Source: a bacterium (GTDB lineage Bacteria > Hydrothermota > UBA3072 > JAPDKE01). From it: a stretch of DNA of 64,000 bases. The translations under genes and the position numbers were made by a program. The first letter of the stretch is position 1. Every line of letters starts with the position of its first letter. Of this stretch, positions 8,299-19,434 are shown piece after piece. The notes under the pieces are model-generated. The model searched no databases. It saw only the letters and a program-made list of their open reading frames with translations, and was not told the origin of the DNA. Location: positions 23,347-87,346 of the forward strand of contig JAPDKE010000036.1 in the NCBI GenBank assembly GCA_029258725.1. The letters run 5' to 3'.

Positions 8299-10971
8299 AT
8301 GAGGGCATGGAGTATCCTGATTTTTATAGGATATGTTGTGTTTGGTGGAGTGATGGAATTTGAATTCACCTATCCTGAGCCGATCCTGGGAGAGAGGGAT
8401 GGATACACGACCCTGTATATGGAAGGTGGAATGAATATGGGAACTCCTGGGGAGCCCGAATATCCTCTCTATTGCTATAATATCGCATTACCGCCAGGAA
8501 GCGAGATGGAAAGAGTGGAGATTCTGGAGATGGAGGCAGAGGAGATAGAGGGGAAGCACATTCTCTATCCCTATCAGCCGGAAATGCCACTTACCCCGGA
8601 ATATTCCCACGGTGAGTTCGTGCCCCTTAAGGATGGGTTTCTCAACAGAAAGAAACCCTATCCTGAGGAAATTATCCAGCATGTACGGACGGGAGAGAAA
8701 GGTGGATACCCCATAGGGACATTTTACATATGTCCTCTGAGATACATTCCTGCGGAGGGCAAAATCTCTGTGATAAAAAGGATAAAGGTGAGGGTCCATT
8801 ACCGTGAGAATGCCAGAAAAGTGTGGAGAAAACATCCACGGGTTGTAAACTTCATGGCAGAGGAAGTGAAGCGTTTGGTGATAAATCCGAAGGATGTGGA
8901 GGCGTACAAGAATGCGCTCCTTACCGCCCCTGCTGGTGCTTCTAAACTTGGTGCAGGTGACTGGGAGTATGTGATAATTACCCCTCCTTCCTGGCGAGAT
9001 ACCTGGAATAAATTAATAAAATGGAAGACAAGAAAGGGTGTGAAGGCAAGGTGTTATCCTACGGATTCAATATATTCCAACTATACCGGAAAAAACAATG
9101 CTGAAAAGGTGAAGAATTTTATAATAGATGCAAATAACACCTGGGGTGCCATATGGTTCCTTATCGGAGCCGATCTTGACAGTATTCCTCATGTACCCTG
9201 TTATGGATACGTTTTCAGTATTCCTCCTCAGACTGACAAGGATATTGCATCCACAAGGTATTGGGAGGATTTTGATGACTGGGACAAGGATGGAGATGAA
9301 CTTTACTGTGAATATGACGATGATGGTCCGCTTGACTTCTGGGCAGACTGCCATGTGGGAAGGATATGTGTGAATAATACCACCGAGATAGACAGTTTTA
9401 TAAACAGAATCATCACCTACGAAAAGGAACCCCCTGCTGGCTATCAGAATAGAATCCTTCACTGGACAGAGGAACTCTTCAGCAGTGACTCTCCAGGAAT
9501 GGCATACGCAGAAACCCTTCAGGCATTTCTTAGAAGGGCAGGTGTGAATTACCTTACTTATATCGAGCAGTACGATGAAAAGGGATGGTTCCCTGGAGAT
9601 GCAGCTGCACTGGATACACTTGAACACGGGGTGGGATGGACTGTTGTTCACTCTCATGGAGACTACGATGAGGTGATGCAGGGACAGTCAGACGGTGATG
9701 ATATCACGGTATCCGAACTCAATACATATCTTGACTTGCCCGTGGAGAGGAGATTCGGGATTCATCTGGGAATATGCTGTCAGAGTGGAGGATATCACGA
9801 AGTAAGCGTATGTTACAGTGAATCCTGGAACTTCGATAACTACGGTGGGGTTGCCTCCATATTTAACTCAGAATACGGATGGGGAAATGACATAAGCCAG
9901 GGTGATACGACTCAATACAACTATCAGCGAAGTGTTGGACTTGTATTCAGGACTGTATTTTACTGCTATACCAAACCCAACGACTGGCGTATAGGGATGG
10001 CACACGGACATGCTCGGGATGCACACATCAGATTTATTACCGATGAAGGTTCTCAAAAATGGTGCATGATAGAGTTTAATCTGCTTGGTGACCCTGAGAT
10101 GCCGGTGTGGAGAGATATACCACAGAACCTGTATGTGGAGGTGAGAAACTGGGTGGATGGTGTATTCCATCATGATACCCTGCTGAAAAATCAGACAAAT
10201 GTATGTTCTGTGTATGTTTATGATGCTGCAAAGGCAGCGGTAAGTGATGCTCCTGTTGTTCTGATGGATTCTCTTAATTCGGATTTCTATCTTGTGGATA
10301 CAACCGGAGCAAATGGATGGGTGGTGTTCAATGTTACACCAACCGCAACCGGAACCTACTGGTTAACAGCAACAAACTATCCTCATAATTATATTCCTGC
10401 TGCACTTTCAGGACCTGTTGGAGTTCTTGCACTTGAAACCGTTGAGTTCACGGCGCTTTCATCCGCAGGAAAGGTAATACTGAAGTGGAAGGTTCCCTCC
10501 AACAGAAGATTTGTTGGATGGGAGATTGAGAGAAGGCGTTATGGAAGCAATGAGTGGGAAAGCATGGTTACTCTGGGTGCGAGGATAACTTCAGCACCCG
10601 AGACATATGAATGGGTGGATAAAAGGGTAAAGGAAAGCGGTGTTTATGTGTACAGGATAAAGGGAGTGAAGGCGGATGGAAGAGAAATACTTATCGCCCG
10701 GAGGGAAGTGTACGTGGAGGCTGGAAAATACTCACTCAACGTAAAGAGGAAGGGAGATATCTACACGATAAGGTTCCAGATTCCGGAGGATAAATATGTA
10801 AAACTCGCCGTGTTTGACATTGCTGGAAGAAAGATGGGAGAACTTATAAATGAGAAGGTAAGTGCTGGAATACACACGGTTGAGTGGAGACCGCCATTTG
10901 CCGGTGTCTTCTTTGTGAGGATGGAGGCAGACGGAAAGGTCCTGGGTAAGCGGATACTGCATATAGAATAA
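8299..10971 (+). CDS. Secreted gingipain-like cysteine protease (peptidase C25) with C-terminal sorting domain
   Basis: Extracellular or cell-surface protease of 890 residues. A signal peptide covers about 1-20. A propeptide-like region is followed by the C25 catalytic domain (about 215-610), with His in VHSHGD near residue 451-453 and Cys in GICCQSGG near 493. An Ig-like segment follows (about 615-800), then a terminal FlgD-like domain (VFDIAGRKMGELI ... GVFFVRMEADG) of the kind that directs proteins to type IX-like secretion. The catalytic order His-before-Cys matches gingipains. It is a single gene between a sigma-54-like promoter and a strong terminator. Substrate specificity cannot be predicted. 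Confidence 0.85.
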   Translation: MRAWSILIFIGYVVFGGVMEFEFTYPEPILGERDGYTTLYMEGGMNMGTPGEPEYPLYCYNIALPPGSEMERVEILEMEAEEIEGKHILYPYQPEMPLTPEYSHGEFVPLKDGFLNRKKPYPEEIIQHVRTGEKGGYPIGTFYICPLRYIPAEGKISVIKRIKVRVHYRENARKVWRKHPRVVNFMAEEVKRLVINPKDVEAYKNALLTAPAGASKLGAGDWEYVIITPPSWRDTWNKLIKWKTRKGVKARCYPTDSIYSNYTGKNNAEKVKNFIIDANNTWGAIWFLIGADLDSIPHVPCYGYVFSIPPQTDKDIASTRYWEDFDDWDKDGDELYCEYDDDGPLDFWADCHVGRICVNNTTEIDSFINRIITYEKEPPAGYQNRILHWTEELFSSDSPGMAYAETLQAFLRRAGVNYLTYIEQYDEKGWFPGDAAALDTLEHGVGWTVVHSHGDYDEVMQGQSDGDDITVSELNTYLDLPVERRFGIHLGICCQSGGYHEVSVCYSESWNFDNYGGVASIFNSEYGWGNDISQGDTTQYNYQRSVGLVFRTVFYCYTKPNDWRIGMAHGHARDAHIRFITDEGSQKWCMIEFNLLGDPEMPVWRDIPQNLYVEVRNWVDGVFHHDTLLKNQTNVCSVYVYDAAKAAVSDAPVVLMDSLNSDFYLVDTTGANGWVVFNVTPTATGTYWLTATNYPHNYIPAALSGPVGVLALETVEFTALSSAGKVILKWKVPSNRRFVGWEIERRRYGSNEWESMVTLGARITSAPETYEWVDKRVKESGVYVYRIKGVKADGREILIARREVYVEAGKYSLNVKRKGDIYTIRFQIPEDKYVKLAVFDIAGRKMGELINEKVSAGIHTVEWRPPFAGVFFVRMEADGKVLGKRILHIE

Positions 10972-10980
10972 CCTTCATAA

Positions 10981-11007
10981 CCCGCCCCTTCGGGGGCGGG
11001 TTTTTTT
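10981..11007 (+). terminator. Rho-independent terminator after the C25 protease gene
   Basis: An 8-bp GC stem, CCCGCCCC and GGGGCGGG, closes a TTCG tetraloop (10981-11000) and is followed by seven T residues. It starts 10 bases after the stop codon. The rho promoter begins directly after it. Confidence 0.95.
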
Positions 11008-11010
11008 CTC

Positions 11011-11038
11011 TTGACAAACCCGTAATTTTTATTATATT
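11011..11038 (+). promoter_or_regulatory. Sigma-70-type promoter of rho
   Basis: TTGACA (11011-11016), 16-bp spacer, TATATT (11033-11038). The rho ATG is at 11050, so the leader would be only about five bases and there is no Shine-Dalgarno sequence. Confidence 0.75.
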
Positions 11039-11049
11039 TACATGCGATT

Positions 11050-12300
11050 ATGTCAACGCTTGCGGAACTCAAGCAAAAGACCCATCAGGAATTGGTGGAA
11101 ATAGCCCGCTCCCTCGGTATTCCATACGCAGGTCTCAAGAAGGAACGCCTGGTCCATCAGATACTTGCAAGGAAGGCCGAGGAGGAGGGGCTCATTCTGG
11201 GGGAGGGAGTGCTTGAGATAGTTCCCCAGGGATATGGTTTCTTACGCTCTGCTGCATATTCCTATACCCCCGGACCTGACGATATTTATGTGTCCCAGTC
11301 CCAGATAAAGAAATTTAACCTGAAGACAGGAGATACAGTCCTCGGACAGGTAAGACCCCCAAAGCAGGGTGAAAAGTTCTTCTCCCTTGTCAAGGTTGAG
11401 GCGATAAACTTTGAACCCCCGGATAGGGCAAAGGAAAGGGTCCCATTTGAGTCCCTCACCCCCCTCCATCCAAACGAGAGAATAAGGCTTGAGCGTTCCG
11501 ATGGCGATGTCTCCATGAGGATAATAGACCTTCTTGCCCCAATGGGAAAGGGGCAGAGGGGGCTCATAGTTTCACCTCCAAGGGCAGGAAAGACGGTTCT
11601 TTTGCAGAAGATAGCAAACTCAATAACCGAAAACCATCCTGAGATATACCTTATAATCCTTCTCATTGATGAGCGTCCTGAAGAGGTTACAGACATGCAG
11701 AGGAATGTGAGGGCTGAGGTTATCTCCTCAACCTTTGATGAGCCTCCTGAGAGACACATCCATGTTGCGAGGATGGTGCTTGAGAAGGCAAAGAGGCTTG
11801 TTGAGTATGGAAGGGATGTTGTTATCCTGCTTGACTCAATAACCCGATATGCAAGGGCTAACAACCTGGTTGTTCCTCACTCAGGAAAGACCCTTTCCGG
11901 AGGAATAGATTCAAATGCACTGCAGGTTCCAAAGAAGTTCTTTGGTGCAGCAAGAAATGTGGAGGAGGGAGGAAGCCTCACAATAATTGCAACAGCATTG
12001 ATTGAAACAGGCTCAAGGATGGATGAGGTTATTTTTGAGGAGTTCAAGGGAACGGGTAACCAGGAGATAGTTCTTGACAGGTCCCTCTCGGATAGAAGAA
12101 TATTCCCTGCAATGGACATATTCAAGTCAGGAACAAGAAAGGAAGAGTTACTCCTTTCACCGGAAGAACTCAACCGTGTGTGGATTTTGAGGAAGATACT
12201 GAGTGAGATAGGAAATCCCATAGAGGCAATGGAGTTCCTCATATCCAAGATAAAGGCAACCAGAAACAACAAGGAATTCCTCAGGGCAATGAGTGCATAG
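11050..12300 (+). CDS. rho: Transcription termination factor Rho
   Basis: Hexameric RNA-dependent ATPase that ends transcription of untranslated RNA. The 416 residues are full length. The N-terminal Rho_N helix region (1-45) is followed by the cold-shock-like RNA-binding domain (about 50-120, GYGFLRSA ... [12 protein letters not shown]) and the RecA-like motor with P-loop [12 protein letters not shown] near 175-186, Walker [15 protein letters not shown], and a Q-loop region ([23 protein letters not shown]). The start lies 11 bases after the -10 box with no ribosome binding site, so initiation is nearly leaderless. rpmE and purC follow in the same direction. Confidence 0.97.
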   Translation: MSTLAELKQKTHQELVEIARSLGIPYAGLKKERLVHQILARKAEEEGLILGEGVLEIVPQGYGFLRSAAYSYTPGPDDIYVSQSQIKKFNLKTGDTVLGQVRPPKQGEKFFSLVKVEAINFEPPDRAKERVPFESLTPLHPNERIRLERSDGDVSMRIIDLLAPMGKGQRGLIVSPPRAGKTVLLQKIANSITENHPEIYLIILLIDERPEEVTDMQRNVRAEVISSTFDEPPERHIHVARMVLEKAKRLVEYGRDVVILLDSITRYARANNLVVPHSGKTLSGGIDSNALQVPKKFFGAARNVEEGGSLTIIATALIETGSRMDEVIFEEFKGTGNQEIVLDRSLSDRRIFPAMDIFKSGTRKEELLLSPEELNRVWILRKILSEIGNPIEAMEFLISKIKATRNNKEFLRAMSA

Positions 12301-12310
12301 GAGGTGAAGG

Positions 12311-12526
12311 ATGAAAAAAAAGATACATCCTCCATATCACGATGCAGTTATAAGATGTTCCTGCGGTAATGTTGTGCATACCCGCTCAACGAAGAAGGAG
12401 ATAAAGATAGAGATATGTTCAAACTGCCATCCCTTCTTCACGGGTAAGCAGAAGATAATAGATACCGCAGGAAGGGTTGAGAAGTACAGACGGAGAGAGG
12501 CAAAAAAGAGAAAGAAAAATGAGTGA
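12311..12526 (+). CDS. rpmE: 50S ribosomal protein L31 (zinc-binding form)
   Basis: Ribosomal protein L31, 71 residues. The start ATGAAAAAAAAG follows the ribosome binding site AGGAGGTGAAGG. The zinc-ligand cysteines are present (CSCGN near the N-terminus and CSNCHPF), which marks the C+ type rather than the zinc-free paralogue. The tail is lysine/arginine-rich. It lies 10 bases after rho, a common rho-rpmE pairing, and overlaps purC by 8 bases. Confidence 0.95.
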   Translation: MKKKIHPPYHDAVIRCSCGNVVHTRSTKKEIKIEICSNCHPFFTGKQKIIDTAGRVEKYRRREAKKRKKNE

Positions 12527-13381
12527 GGTTCTTGAGAAGATAGACATCCCTGGTCTTGAACTCTATAAGAGGGGGAAGGTCAGGGATGTTTTTTTTCTTG
12601 AAGATAAACTTTTATTTGTTGCAACCGACAGGATTTCAGCATTTGACTGGGTCCTGCCGACCCCAATCCCGGGAAAGGGTAAAGTCCTGAATGGTCTTTC
12701 TGTTTTCTGGTTTAAAAAGACAGAAAAACTCGTAAAAAATCACTTCATTACGGATAATCCAGCAGAGTTCGGGATTGATGTCCCTGAGATAAAGGGAAGG
12801 AGCATGGTGGTTGAGCGCACAGAAGTCATTCCCTTTGAGTGCATAGTCAGAGGATACCTTGCAGGGAGTGCCTGGAGGAGTTATAAAAAGACAGGGATGG
12901 TGGGAGAGTATAAACTCCCGGAGGGATTAAGAGAGGCAGAAAAATTTGAGGAACCCTTATTCACTCCCACCACAAAGGCAGAGGCCGGACACGATAAGGA
13001 TGTTACCTTCAAGGAAATGGAGGATAAACTTGGCAGTGAAAAAGCAAGATTTTTGAGGGAAAAGTCCATAGAACTCTATCTTTTTGCAAGGGATTATCTT
13101 GAAAGGAAGGGTATCATACTTGCCGATACAAAGTTTGAGTTCGGGATAAAGGATGGTGAAATAATTCTCATAGATGAGATTTTCACCCCTGATTCTTCAA
13201 GGTTCTGGCCCCTTGATTCATATATCCCTGGAAAGCCGCAGCTGGACCTGGATAAGGAATTTGTCAGGCAGTATTTGCTTTCAACAGGATGGGACAGGAA
13301 TTCCCCTCCTCCAGAACTCCCACCCGAGATAGTTGAACGCACGAAGGAAAGATACGAAAAGCTCTACAAACTTGTTGTGGA

Positions 13382-13385
<4 letters not shown>
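12519..13385 (+). CDS. purC: Phosphoribosylaminoimidazole-succinocarboxamide synthase (SAICAR synthetase)
   Basis: Catalyses ATP-dependent condensation of CAIR with aspartate in purine biosynthesis. Chosen start is the ATG at 12519, giving [25 protein letters not shown] and 288 residues, which matches the long-form family; an upstream in-frame start at 12477 would lie inside rpmE. Signatures include [26 protein letters not shown], and [15 protein letters not shown]. No other purine genes are in the window. It overlaps rpmE by 8 bases and the next gene by 4. Confidence 0.95.
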
Positions 13386-14833
<1,448 letters not shown>

Positions 14834-14854
14834 GGGGGAAAAGTTCAGTGCTCC

Positions 14855-14882
14855 TTGACATTTTTCACGATTTTTATATCTT
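14855..14882 (+). promoter_or_regulatory. Promoter of tRNA-Thr and the ABC exporter genes
   Basis: TTGACA (14855-14860), 16-bp spacer, TATCTT (14877-14882), eight bases before the mature tRNA 5' end. It is divergent from the ferredoxin promoter. Confidence 0.7.
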
Positions 14883-14890
14883 AATATCAG

Positions 14891-14962
14891 GCTGGTGTAG
14901 CTCAACGGTAGAGCAGCGCATTCGTAATGCGCAGGTTAGCGGTTCGAATCCGCTCACCAGCT
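14891..14962 (+). tRNA. tRNA-Thr(CGT)
   Basis: A 72-nt cloverleaf: acceptor GCTGGTG/CACCAGC (14891-14897 with 14955-14961), discriminator T, D-arm GCTC/GAGC, anticodon stem GCGCA/TGCGC with loop TTCGTAA (anticodon CGT, reading ACG threonine codons), and T-arm GCGG-TTCGAAT-CCGC. The 3' CCA is not encoded. The ABC exporter ATG follows 11 bases after the tRNA end, so tRNA and mRNA are probably made as one transcript and separated by tRNA 3' processing. Confidence 0.95.
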
Positions 14963-14973
14963 TTTCTTTTATT

Positions 14974-16689
14974 ATGAAGGAAATCAGAAAACTTCTTGGA
15001 TACCTTGGAAGATATAAATGGAGAGTCCTTCCCGGACTCCTTTTTTTAACCGTTGTTGACGGAGCACAGCTTGTCATCCCCAGAGTAATAAGGCGTGCAG
15101 TGGATGAGATTGCATCCGGAACCTTCACCCATTCTCTTGGATTTTACGGCTGTCTCATTGCATTGATTGGATTTTTGATCGCATTTTTCAGGTTCTGGTG
15201 GAGATTTTTCATATTTGGGACGGCAAGGAGGATTGAGAGGGACATAAGGCAGGAACTTTACGACCATCTTTTAACCCTTGACCCCCCATTCTATGCAAAG
15301 AAAAAAACCGGAGATATTATGGCACATGCAACCAACGACCTAGATGCGGTGCGTATGACCCTGGGAATTGGTGTGGTTATCCTTACAGATACAGTGGTTC
15401 TCATAAGCGGAACCCTTGTGATGATGATTCTCATCTCCCCCTCCCTCACCCTTCTCTCTCTCATTCCCCTTCCTGCTCTTGCCCTGGTTACGCTTTACTT
15501 TGACCGCCTCATCCACCGGAGGTTCAAACTTTCCCAGGAATCATTTTCAAGACTCACCGAGAGGGTGAGAGAACTTGTTGCCGGAATAAGGGTTATAAAA
15601 AACTTCTCCCAGGAAAAGGGAGCCCTTGGTTACTTTAACCTTGCAAACAGGGATTACTTCAAAAAATACCTTGCACTTGTAAAGGTCTGGGGAGTATTTG
15701 AACCCCTGCTCATTTTCCTTGCCTCCATGACCATAACCACAGTTCTTTACTTTGGAGGAGTGAGAACCATAACCGGTTCCATCACCCTTGGAGAATTTAT
15801 CGCATTCATTTCCTATCTTGCAATTCTCATATGGCCCATAATAGGTCTCGGATGGGTTGTGAATGTGATAGAGCAGGGGAAGACATCCATGGGGAGGATA
15901 ATGAAACTCATGGAGGAAAAACCCAGGATAAAGGATACAGGAAAGATAAGGGAGATAAAGGGAGTGATAGAATTCAGGAATGTGAACTTCTCCTACAATG
16001 GAAGAAAGGTCCTTGAGGATATAAACCTTGTTTTTGAGCCCGGTAAATTCACAGCAATAGTTGGAAGGACAGGCTCGGGAAAAACAACCATAATAAACCT
16101 CCTTCTCCGGTTTTATGAGGCATCCGGAATATTTGTGGATGGAAATCCCATTGAGGATATATCACTTTACGCATTGAGAAAGGCTGTGGGATGGGTCCCC
16201 CAGGAGACCTTCCTCTTTTCAGATACCATAAGAAACAACATAGCCTTCGGAAAACCCGACGCCTCCCTGGAGGAGATAGAAAGGGTTGCAAAACTTGCAG
16301 GGATATACGATGAGATAATGTCCTTCCCCGGCGGATTTGACACAGTCCTTGGAGAAAGGGGAGTGAATCTTTCCGGTGGACAGCGACAGCGCATTGCAAT
16401 AGCACGTGCCCTTTTGCTTGCACCTCCGGTATTTATCCTTGATGATGCCCTCTCCTCGGTTGATTCCCATACCGAGGTGAAAATAATGGAAAACATAAGG
16501 GAGTTCCTGAAGGAGAGAACCTCCATAGTAATCTCCCACAGGCTTTCTGCCATACAGGATGCGGATGAGATAGTGGTGATGGATAGGGGAAGGATAGTTG
16601 AGAGGGGAACGCATTCAGAACTCATAAGGAAGGACGGACTTTATCGGGAAATGTATGAGAAACAGAAACTCAGGGAACTTCTGGAATGA
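14974..16689 (+). CDS. ABC exporter half-transporter with degenerate catalytic site (first subunit)
   Basis: A 571-residue half-transporter: six membrane helices (about 1-310), then a nucleotide-binding domain with Walker A GRTGSGKTT (near 364), signature LSGGQRQRIAIARA, and Walker B FILDDALSSVD. The residue after the Walker B aspartate is Asp491 instead of the catalytic Glu, so this ATP site should hydrolyse poorly. This matches the asymmetric heterodimers BmrCD/YheIH and TM287/288. The chosen start, MKEIRKLLGYLGRY, avoids the tRNA; there is no Shine-Dalgarno sequence. It overlaps the partner gene by ATGA. Substrate (drug, lipid or other) is unknown. Confidence 0.92.
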   Translation: MKEIRKLLGYLGRYKWRVLPGLLFLTVVDGAQLVIPRVIRRAVDEIASGTFTHSLGFYGCLIALIGFLIAFFRFWWRFFIFGTARRIERDIRQELYDHLLTLDPPFYAKKKTGDIMAHATNDLDAVRMTLGIGVVILTDTVVLISGTLVMMILISPSLTLLSLIPLPALALVTLYFDRLIHRRFKLSQESFSRLTERVRELVAGIRVIKNFSQEKGALGYFNLANRDYFKKYLALVKVWGVFEPLLIFLASMTITTVLYFGGVRTITGSITLGEFIAFISYLAILIWPIIGLGWVVNVIEQGKTSMGRIMKLMEEKPRIKDTGKIREIKGVIEFRNVNFSYNGRKVLEDINLVFEPGKFTAIVGRTGSGKTTIINLLLRFYEASGIFVDGNPIEDISLYALRKAVGWVPQETFLFSDTIRNNIAFGKPDASLEEIERVAKLAGIYDEIMSFPGGFDTVLGERGVNLSGGQRQRIAIARALLLAPPVFILDDALSSVDSHTEVKIMENIREFLKERTSIVISHRLSAIQDADEIVVMDRGRIVERGTHSELIRKDGLYREMYEKQKLRELLE

Positions 16690-18728
16690 GCCACTGGAGA
16701 TTTGAAACATCAGAGGAGGATAAGGTGGTTAAGGTTTATGATACAAAAATCCTCAGAAAACTCTGGAGGTATGCAAGACCATACCTCAAATTACTCATTT
16801 TGAACCTTTTCTTACTTCTCTCCCTCACCGCATTTGACCTGCTCCTGCCCTACCTGCAGAAAATAGGGGTTGACAATTACATAATGCCCAGAGGAAGGGA
16901 ATATTATGGAAAGGAGGAACTTCCAGGGCTGGAGGAAAGTGAGGGAAGAAAATTCCTGGATACCGGAAAAATTCCGGGATGGAAACTCAGGGAACTGGAG
17001 AGCAGAGGGGTATTATCACCTGAAAAGTATTATATTCTTTCCTGTGAAAAGGAAGACCTTGTTAGGGGAAGAAAATACTTTAAAACAGAAAAACATATCT
17101 TTATTTCTCCCGATGAACTGAAGGGCATGAATATTAAAGAAAAACTTGCATTGAGGGAAGGTGATATAAAAGGTCTCGGTAAGGTGGTCCTTGTTTACTT
17201 TATGTTTGTCTTTCTAATATTTGTTTTCACCTACCTTCAGATATACTCCCTTGAGTATGTTGCCCAGAGAATTACGTATGACATAAGAGAAGAACTCCAG
17301 CGCAAACTTTTCTCCCTTTCTCTTTCATTCTTTGATAAAAACCCAACAGGAAGGCTTGTGACACGTGTAACAAACGATGTCAAGGCAATGAACCAGTTCT
17401 TCACCTCGGTTCTTGTTTTTATTGTCAAGGACTTTTTCATAATCTTCGGCATTTTATTCATAATGTTCAAACTCAATCCATTCCTTGCCTCCTTCATGCT
17501 TTTCTTTGCACCCATTATCTTCCTTTTTGCATTTTTCCTGGGGAGAAAGATAAGGGACGCATTCAGAAATATAAGGGCAAAACTTGCAAAGATAAATTCG
17601 TATCTTCAGGAATCATTGACAGGGATAAGAGTGATACAGGCATTTGCAGGGGAGAAATATGCAAGGGAGAGATTCCGCAGTATAAATACGGAGTTCTTCC
17701 TTGCGGCAATAAGATTGATAACCCTGCTTGCATTCTTTTATCCCTTTGTTGAATTCATAAGCACCCTTGCAACCGCAGGGGTCATATACTTTGGAGGAAA
17801 AGGGATACTTTCTTCTCTGTTTACCTTTGGTTCTCTTGTTGCCTTCCTTTCCTACATTCACAGGTTCTTCCAGCCCATAAAGGACCTTGCAGATAAATAC
17901 CACATAACCCAGTCTGCATTTGCAGCAGCAGAGAGGATATTCACCCTGCTTGAGGAAAAGGAATATTTACCGGAGCCCGAAAGACCGGTTTATCCTGGGA
18001 TAAAGGGAGAGATAGAGTTCAGGAATGTCTGGTTCTCGTATGATACAGAATGGGTTTTGAAGGATGTCTCCTTCAGGATAAAACCAGGAGAGAAGGTTGC
18101 GTTTGTGGGATATACCGGTGCAGGAAAGACAACAATAATAAACCTGATTTTGAGGCTTTACGATGTGAAGAAGGGAGAGATACTTATTGATGGTGTGGAC
18201 ATAAGAAAACTTGAAAAGGGATATCTGAGAAGGCACATAGCCATAGTTTCCCAGGACCCGTTCTTATTTGCGGGGACCATGAAGGACAATATAACCCTGT
18301 GGGAGGAGATACCTGAGGAGAGGCTTAAAATGGCCGTGGAGGTATCAAATCTCGGAATACTGCTTGAAAAGAGGGAAAAAGGATTGCTCACAGAGGTTGG
18401 GGAAAGGGGAGAGGGATTGTCAACAGGAGAAAAACAGCTCATAACCATTGCAAGGGCACTTGCTTTTGACTGTTCCATCATAATATTTGACGAGGCAACA
18501 TCAAGCGTTGACCCTGAAACAGAACACCTCATACAGGAGGCGCTCTGGAAGGTGATGGAGGGAAGAACAACCCTGATTATAGCCCACAGGCTTTCAACCA
18601 TTAAGAGGGTTGGAAGAATATTTGTGATTCACAGGGGAAGGATAGTGGAGGAGGGAACGCATCGTGAACTAATTGAAAGAAAGGGAATTTATGAAAGCCT
18701 TTACAGGTTGCAGGAACTCAGGGAGTAG
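16686..18728 (+). CDS. ABC exporter half-transporter (second subunit, long TM1-TM2 insertion)
   Basis: A 680-residue partner of the preceding subunit. TM1 (about 30-55) is followed by a ~105-residue charged insertion (about 62-165) before TM2; related YheH/BmrD-type subunits also carry an insertion here. The nucleotide-binding domain has Walker A GYTGAGKTT, an altered signature (LSTGEKQLITIARA instead of LSGGQ) and an intact Walker B with catalytic Glu603 (IIIFDEATSSVD). Combined with the first subunit, this predicts one canonical and one degenerate ATP site. Its 3' end overlaps the convergent truA gene by 11 bases. Confidence 0.92.
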   Translation: MSHWRFETSEEDKVVKVYDTKILRKLWRYARPYLKLLILNLFLLLSLTAFDLLLPYLQKIGVDNYIMPRGREYYGKEELPGLEESEGRKFLDTGKIPGWKLRELESRGVLSPEKYYILSCEKEDLVRGRKYFKTEKHIFISPDELKGMNIKEKLALREGDIKGLGKVVLVYFMFVFLIFVFTYLQIYSLEYVAQRITYDIREELQRKLFSLSLSFFDKNPTGRLVTRVTNDVKAMNQFFTSVLVFIVKDFFIIFGILFIMFKLNPFLASFMLFFAPIIFLFAFFLGRKIRDAFRNIRAKLAKINSYLQESLTGIRVIQAFAGEKYARERFRSINTEFFLAAIRLITLLAFFYPFVEFISTLATAGVIYFGGKGILSSLFTFGSLVAFLSYIHRFFQPIKDLADKYHITQSAFAAAERIFTLLEEKEYLPEPERPVYPGIKGEIEFRNVWFSYDTEWVLKDVSFRIKPGEKVAFVGYTGAGKTTIINLILRLYDVKKGEILIDGVDIRKLEKGYLRRHIAIVSQDPFLFAGTMKDNITLWEEIPEERLKMAVEVSNLGILLEKREKGLLTEVGERGEGLSTGEKQLITIARALAFDCSIIIFDEATSSVDPETEHLIQEALWKVMEGRTTLIIAHRLSTIKRVGRIFVIHRGRIVEEGTHRELIERKGIYESLYRLQELRE

Positions 18729-19434
18729 GATACACAACCCTCACAAGATAAAGTCCACGGGCGGGTGCAAATGGAGGTTTTCTTTTTTCTCCTTTTAGTA
18801 TCCTTTCAACATCTTCTGGTAGTATCTTACCTCTCCCTCCCTGCAGTAAAAGTCCCACAATTCCCCTCACCATCCTTCTCAGGAATCTGTTTGCCTCGAC
18901 CTCCACATGGATTTCCTCTCCCTTTTCCTTTATCTCCACCCTTTTCAGGTCGCATTCACCCTCGTCCTTCATTGCGAGATATTTGAAGTTTCTCCTTCCC
19001 GGAAGAATCCGGGCTATTTCCCTCATCCTCTCCACATCCACCTCATAATCAAGTTCCAGAGTATATCTTCTTTTTAGAGGGGACCTTCCGCGCAGAATCC
19101 GGTAGAGATAAATCCGGGAAATTGCGGAGAATCTTGCATCAAAATCAGGAGGAACAGGTGTGACTTCTTTTATGTAAACATCCCTTGGAAGCGTCCCATT
19201 CAGGGCGCGCTTCAATCTTTCGGGTGAAAGTTTCGGAGGAACAAAAGAGTTTGCAACCTGTCCCAGGGCATGCACCCCGGTGTCTGTTCTTCCCGAACCT
19301 CTTACCTTTATCCTTTCACCGAAGATTATGGAAAGTGCCTTCTCTATCTCCCCCTGAACCGTTCTCTTACCAGGCTGGACCTGCCAGCCGTAAAAGTCCG
19401 TTCCATCGTATTCTATCACAAGTTTTATATTGAT
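18718..19434 (-). CDS. truA: tRNA pseudouridine(38-40) synthase TruA (start codon possibly AUC)
   Basis: Makes pseudouridine at positions 38-40 of the tRNA anticodon arm. The catalytic Asp lies in GRTDTGVHALGQV; the opening YDGTDFYGWQ and the C-terminal FLRRMVRGIVG are family signatures. Homology suggests the protein begins at IKLVIEYDGT. There is no ATG, GTG or TTG just before it, but an ATC at 19434 follows GAGGGAG at a 7-nt spacing and gives MNIKLVIEYDGT (238 residues). The alternative is the ATG at 19491, which adds 19 residues that merely shadow the upstream gene's C-terminus. It lies at the end of a glycosyltransferase operon. Confidence 0.9.
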   Translation of the reverse strand: MNIKLVIEYDGTDFYGWQVQPGKRTVQGEIEKALSIIFGERIKVRGSGRTDTGVHALGQVANSFVPPKLSPERLKRALNGTLPRDVYIKEVTPVPPDFDARFSAISRIYLYRILRGRSPLKRRYTLELDYEVDVERMREIARILPGRRNFKYLAMKDEGECDLKRVEIKEKGEEIHVEVEANRFLRRMVRGIVGLLLQGGRGKILPEDVERILKGEKRKPPFAPARGLYLVRVVYPTP

